A stretch of 64,000 bases of DNA from Trueperella pyogenes (lineage in GTDB: Bacteria > Actinomycetota > Actinomycetes > Actinomycetales > Actinomycetaceae): NCBI RefSeq assembly GCF_900460345.1, contig NZ_UHHW01000002.1, positions 248,001-312,000 of the forward strand, read 5' to 3'. The position numbers and the translations under genes are program-made. Shown piece after piece: positions 60,946-64,000 of this stretch. Numbering within the stretch: the first letter of the stretch is position 1; each line of letters begins with the position of its first letter. Below the pieces are notes generated by a model that was not told the DNA's origin, made no database searches, and worked only from the letters and a program-made list of their open reading frames with translations.

Positions 60946-61901
60946 TACTTCTTGCCTCCAAACAGGGCGAAACGGCTCTTCTTCTTATCCTTAGCAGGCC
61001 GTGCATCGGGGACTTGGACTATGCTGCCGAAAAGATCTGTCAGGGAGGGGCGCACGCGGCTGAAGCCGTGGACCGGGCCAGCAGAGAGGGCTGCGTGCAG
61101 CACCTCCTGGTCGTCCATCCCGGCAGGCAGTTTCACCCGCAGCACCCGCGCGTCGGCCATCGGAGAAAGGCCGCACGCCCGCAGCGCCTGGGCTGCGGCG
61201 TCGGCGTCGGGCGTCTCGATCTCGATGACGGTATCGGAGCCCGAGTCACGCAGGTGATCGATGGTGCCTTCGGCGGCAATCTTGCCTAGCGAGGCAATGC
61301 CGACGCGGTCGCACAACCGCTCGACGAGATCGAGCTGGTGGGAAGAAAAGACGACGGTCGCACCGCTCGCGGCCTTCTCGCGCAACACTGCGCTCATATC
61401 CGCCACGGCGAGTGGATCGAGACCCGAGAAAGGCTCGTCGAGGACGAGGATCGACGGATCGTGGACGAGGGCGGCCGCGAGTTGGACGCGCTGCTGATTG
61501 CCCAGAGAAAGCGCTTGGACCTCATCGCCTCGGCGCATGTGAACGCCGAGGCGTTCTGTCCAATACTCCATGGCTCGGCGGGCGTCGGCGTCGGACAATC
61601 CGTGTAACTTGGCAAAATAGATCAACTGTTCGCCGACCTTCATCTTCGGGTAGAGGCCGCGTTCTTCTGGCATGTAGCCAAAGCGCTGCCGGTCGGCAAA
61701 GGTCAGCGTCTTGCCATCTTGTAAAACTTCGCCAGAATCGGCGGATAGGATGCCGAGGGCAATACGCATCGTCGTCGTCTTGCCCGCTCCATTCGATCCG
61801 ACGAAGCCGTAGACTTCACCCGCGTGGACGGTGAAATCCATCCCATCGAGGGCTTGGGTGTCCCCGAAACGCTTCGTGAGCTGGTGAATCTCGAGACTCA
61901 T
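60945..61901 (-). CDS. ABC transporter ATP-binding protein (NatA-like)
   Basis: The 318-aa ATPase has Walker A VGSNGAGKTTTMRI (about 38), Q-loop FGYMPEERGLYPKM, signature LSLGNQQRVQLA (G-to-L variant of LSGGQ, about 132), Walker B ILVLDEPFSGLDP and H-loop FSSHQLDLVE. A C-terminal ~75-residue regulatory domain follows, typical of DUF4162-type NatA proteins. AAGGAGG precedes ATG 61901. Confidence 0.9.
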   Translation of the reverse strand: MSLEIHQLTKRFGDTQALDGMDFTVHAGEVYGFVGSNGAGKTTTMRIALGILSADSGEVLQDGKTLTFADRQRFGYMPEERGLYPKMKVGEQLIYFAKLHGLSDADARRAMEYWTERLGVHMRRGDEVQALSLGNQQRVQLAAALVHDPSILVLDEPFSGLDPLAVADMSAVLREKAASGATVVFSSHQLDLVERLCDRVGIASLGKIAAEGTIDHLRDSGSDTVIEIETPDADAAAQALRACGLSPMADARVLRVKLPAGMDDQEVLHAALSAGPVHGFSRVRPSLTDLFGSIVQVPDARPAKDKKKSRFALFGGKK

Positions 61902-61961
61902 GATCCTCCTTACGTAGGTAGCAATAGGCTGTCATGGGCACAAAAGTGAGTGCAAGTGCGC

Positions 61962-62294
61962 TTAAGGCGTGGGGGAGGTGTCCCCCTGGGGGCTTACACG
62001 CTCGCTCAACTCAAGCAGAGACGTCAGCGTCTTTTTGTAGGTGGCGTAGGCCTTGCGCCCGGCGCGCGTTGCAGAATAGTCGGTTGAACTTCCGCGGCCA
62101 TACCCAGACTTGGTGATAGACACGTACCCGGCATCGTGAAGCGCTTTCATCTGTTTGGACAGGTCCGAATCGCTCAAGTGCAGGTTGTCTTTGAAAAACG
62201 CGGCGCTCGCAAAGGAGGTCGACGTGAGAATGCCCATGATCATCAGTCGCTTAGGAAAGTGAAGAACTGGGTCGAGCTCAGGCACGCCCGTCAT
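61962..62294 (-). CDS. Winged-helix transcriptional regulator (HTH_34 type)
   Basis: The 110-aa protein is a single winged helix: ELDPVLHFPKRLMIMGIL, LHLSDSDLSKQMKALHDAGYV as recognition helix and a Gly/Arg/Ser wing (GYGRGSSTDYSATRAGRKAY). This matches the DNA-binding proteins often paired with membrane proteins or NatAB exporters. It overlaps the upstream membrane gene by 4 bp. It probably represses its own operon through the triple operator at 62768-62806. Confidence 0.82.
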   Translation of the reverse strand: MTGVPELDPVLHFPKRLMIMGILTSTSFASAAFFKDNLHLSDSDLSKQMKALHDAGYVSITKSGYGRGSSTDYSATRAGRKAYATYKKTLTSLLELSERVSPQGDTSPTP

Positions 62295-62758
62295 GCTAGC
62301 CGTTCCTCAACTGCGCGAACCGCTTGGTAATACCACTTTTCGTAAAAGTGCACGACCCTGTACATGCCAAAGAAAGTGACGGGCGGTGAGACCCAGGCCC
62401 ATGGCAGAGGAAGGAGGATCGAGCTCAGGAACCCCGCCAAGAAGGCCACAAGATATAGCACGGCGAATTTCTTGTAGGCGTGTTTAATCTCCGCTGGCGC
62501 CTTACGCATCTGTGGCATCGTGCCGTTGATGCGGGTGCGTCGGATGATGTAGAACAGCATGCCGACGAGCGCAACAAGCATGAAAGCCCATTGTGCGATG
62601 GCGTAACCTGAGCGGCGCAGTGGATCGTGCGTCGTCATAATGGTGACGAAGAGGGCGAATGCGAGGAGCTCGCCGCGGCTGGCCGGTGGAATGCGCGTGA
62701 ATGGCAGCGCTTGAGCACGTTCGGCTGAGCGCTGCGCTTGCGTAAGTGAGAAGTCCAT
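62291..62758 (-). CDS. Small membrane protein coupled to the winged-helix regulator
   Basis: The 155-aa protein has four TM segments (about 30-45, 55-75, 100-115, 120-135) and the C-terminal tail VVHFYEKWYYQAVRAVEERL. No family recognised. ATG 62758 has GGAGG upstream. The gene is preceded by a promoter embedded in palindromic boxes. The regulator/membrane pairing recalls SdpR-SdpI style units but without sequence proof. Confidence 0.7.
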   Translation of the reverse strand: MDFSLTQAQRSAERAQALPFTRIPPASRGELLAFALFVTIMTTHDPLRRSGYAIAQWAFMLVALVGMLFYIIRRTRINGTMPQMRKAPAEIKHAYKKFAVLYLVAFLAGFLSSILLPLPWAWVSPPVTFFGMYRVVHFYEKWYYQAVRAVEERLA

Positions 62759-62767
62759 GGCGCCTCC

Positions 62768-62806
62768 GTATACTTTCCCTGAAAGAAAGTATACGTGTAT
62801 ACTTTC
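62768..62806. promoter_or_regulatory. Triple GTATACTTTC operator
   Basis: Three copies of GTATACTTTC (62768-62777 plus, 62785-62794 minus, 62797-62806 plus) make two overlapping inverted repeats. The right pair forms a 22-bp palindrome GAAAGTATAC-GT-GTATACTTTC containing a TATACT -10-like sequence for the minus-strand operon. Likely binding site of the HTH protein at 61962. Confidence 0.75.
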
Positions 62807-62850
62807 CGCGAGTGCAAGCAATCGGTGTGGAATCTATAGCCGCGACCTCG

Positions 62851-63501
62851 TTAGCCCTGAAGCGGCGACTCCAGGTATGGCTCATGCTCCAAACCGCGCA
62901 AACCGTTCCACATGAGATTGACCAGGTGGGCGGCGAGGACTTCCTTGGCCGGGGTGCGATCGTTTGCCCAGACCTGCCCCATCGTGCCCACGGTTCCCGC
63001 GAGCATCTGGGCATACAGCGGGGCTGTGGCGGCGTCGAAGCCGAGATGGTCGAAATAGGCGGCCAGTAGTTCCGTGAGGTGGTCGCCCATGTCGGACATG
63101 ATGGTGGAAAAATGTGAGCCGGAGATCACTTCCGGCGACTGGTGCACCATCAGCCCGAAACCGTCCGGATTGACCTCGATGTAGTCCAACAGCGCCAAGA
63201 TGGACCCCTCAAGCGCCGCGCGTGGAGGTAGAGCCGGGTGTACCTTCTCCTCCAGCAGCTCATAAAGCGCCTTTGTCTCTCGGTCCACGATGACCTGGTA
63301 CAGACCCTCCTTGCCGCCGAAATGCTCGTAAATCACGGGCTTGGACACCCCGGCCTCGCTGGCAATTTCCTCCACCGATACGGCGTCAAAACCGTGCGCC
63401 GCAAATAGGGAGCGGCCGATGCCAATCAACTGCTCACGGCGCTGCAAACGCGACATCCGCAAACGTTTCGGCTTGGAGTCTTCACTGGAGTCAATCTTCA
63501 T
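62851..63501 (-). CDS. TetR/AcrR family transcriptional regulator
   Basis: The 216-aa protein has an N-terminal HTH at ~20-65: RREQLIGIGRSLFAAHGFDA, then VEEIASEAGVSKPVIYEHFG as recognition helix and the KEGLYQVIVDRE end. The C-terminal ligand domain (about 75-210) is of the FadR/AmtR-like type. ATG 63501 is backed by a GATAAT box six bases upstream. It lies 93 bp upstream of the membrane/regulator pair on the same strand; targets unknown. Confidence 0.87.
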   Translation of the reverse strand: MKIDSSEDSKPKRLRMSRLQRREQLIGIGRSLFAAHGFDAVSVEEIASEAGVSKPVIYEHFGGKEGLYQVIVDRETKALYELLEEKVHPALPPRAALEGSILALLDYIEVNPDGFGLMVHQSPEVISGSHFSTIMSDMGDHLTELLAAYFDHLGFDAATAPLYAQMLAGTVGTMGQVWANDRTPAKEVLAAHLVNLMWNGLRGLEHEPYLESPLQG

Positions 63502-63507
63502 AGAACC

Positions 63508-63513
63508 ATTATC
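63508..63513 (-). promoter_or_regulatory. Leaderless -10 box of the TetR gene
   Basis: GATAAT on the minus strand ends six bases before ATG 63501. Confidence 0.45.
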
Positions 63514-63577
63514 GCAAAGGTCATGTAAAAAGCCGATTGGAAATTTGGTGCCAAGTGCTGGCACAATGGTGAGGAAT

Positions 63578-63648
63578 TCCGCCATGGTGTAATGGCAGCA
63601 CACGGGTCTTTGGAACCCTTAGTCTAGGTTCGAGTCCTAGTGGCGGAG
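63578..63648 (+). tRNA. tRNA-Gln (anticodon TTG)
   Basis: Acceptor arms TCCGCCA (63578-63584) and TGGCGGA (63641-63647) pair fully. The anticodon loop CTTTGGA presents TTG, and the T-loop has GGTTCGAGTCC. No encoded CCA. The 71-nt length with a short D-loop is usual for tRNA-Gln. It lies 24 bp before glmU. Confidence 0.93.
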
Positions 63649-63672
63649 CGCTGATGATCCGCAGGAGGAAGC

Positions 63673-64000
63673 ATGGCCGCACTCACCGCAGCAATCGTTC
63701 TTGCTGCAGGCAAAGGTACCCGCATCAAATCCTCGATTCCTAAGGTTCTCTTGTCCATGAACGGCCGCTCTCTTGTGGGGCACGCGAACGACGCCGTCGT
63801 CGGCGCTGGCGCCGAACACCTGGTTTTCGTCGTGCGCCACGAGCGTCAGAAAGTCGCCGATCACATTGCACAGATCAACCCCAGCGCGGTCATCGCCGAC
63901 CAGGATGACATCAAAGGAACCGGTCGCGCCGCCTGGTGCGGGTTGCAAGCGCTGCCTGCTGACCTGGACGGCTCCGTTCTCATCATGGCCGGCGACTCGC
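63673..64000 (+). CDS. glmU: Bifunctional UDP-GlcNAc pyrophosphorylase / GlcN-1-P acetyltransferase (5' part)
   Basis: Only the first 109 codons are in the window. The N-terminal nucleotidyltransferase signature AAIVLAAGKGTRIKSSIPKV and later DDIKGTGRAAWCGLQAL match GlmU, which makes UDP-GlcNAc for peptidoglycan. AGGAGG precedes ATG 63673. Confidence 0.93.
   Translation, partial: MAALTAAIVLAAGKGTRIKSSIPKVLLSMNGRSLVGHANDAVVGAGAEHLVFVVRHERQKVADHIAQINPSAVIADQDDIKGTGRAAWCGLQALPADLDGSVLIMAGDS

Noticed and set aside
1..64000. CRISPR array, prophage or rRNA operon
   Set aside because: No regularly spaced repeats, phage structural genes or rRNA sequence seen in the window.

Overview
The window is chromosomal DNA of a GC-rich Gram-positive bacterium. 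A bifunctional LysX, a G5/transglycosylase Rpf-like protein, a Pmt-type protein mannosyltransferase, DUF5692 proteins and PTS operons on an actinobacterial background suggest an Actinomycetaceae member (Trueperella/Arcanobacterium/Actinomyces-like). The genus is inference. At least ten genes appear leaderless, with a TANNNT-like -10 box six bases before the start codon. That fits an actinobacterium.

Layout. 1-2.3 kb: divergent TetR repressor and DHA2-type MFS efflux pump with two palindromic operators. 2.3-7.1 kb: ACT-domain/UPF0210 pair, then a degenerate ABC-like ATPase coupled to a YhgE/Pip membrane protein. 7.1-18.1 kb: two sugar PTS operons, each with a BglG/LicT antiterminator gene, a RAT RNA element and its own HPr; enzyme I is in the first. 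Between them lie DUF1648 and NUDIX genes and a small decayed minus-strand pair. 18.1-21.8 kb: two DUF5692 membrane paralogs flanking a START/SRPBCC-like protein. 21.8-26.4 kb: lutP-lutA-lutB-lutC L-lactate uptake and oxidation operon. 26.6-35.8 kb: lysX, alpha/beta hydrolase, DUF998, AI-2E-type permease, BCCT transporter and an rRNA-methyltransferase-like gene.

35.9-39.1 kb: an operon of a secreted small protein (frame broken by a six-A run just after its start), an ABC ATPase and two membrane proteins, resembling a bacteriocin or peptide export/immunity locus. 39.2-46.5 kb: DsrE, an hsdM remnant, metY, pmt, a zinc metallopeptidase, an unlisted 37-aa gene, rsmI and a nicotinamidase fused to an acidic tail. 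46.7-51.1 kb: accessory scrapyard with a G14 tract in a small membrane-protein gene interrupted by an IS3-family element (3-bp target duplication), a metK remnant and a frameshifted IS256-family element. 51.3-59.6 kb: housekeeping block metG-tatD-rpf-rsmA-ispE-ABC-F, then a MarR regulator. 59.7-63.5 kb: NatAB-like ABC exporter, a winged-helix regulator/membrane-protein pair with a triple operator, and a TetR regulator. 63.6-64 kb: tRNA-Gln(TTG) and the start of glmU.

Most gene ends, especially convergent ones, carry long perfect inverted repeats. Two copies of one such element (7192-7257 and 45317-45384) share an identical 16-nt loop and show compensatory base-pair changes in the stem. I found no CRISPR array, prophage or rRNA.
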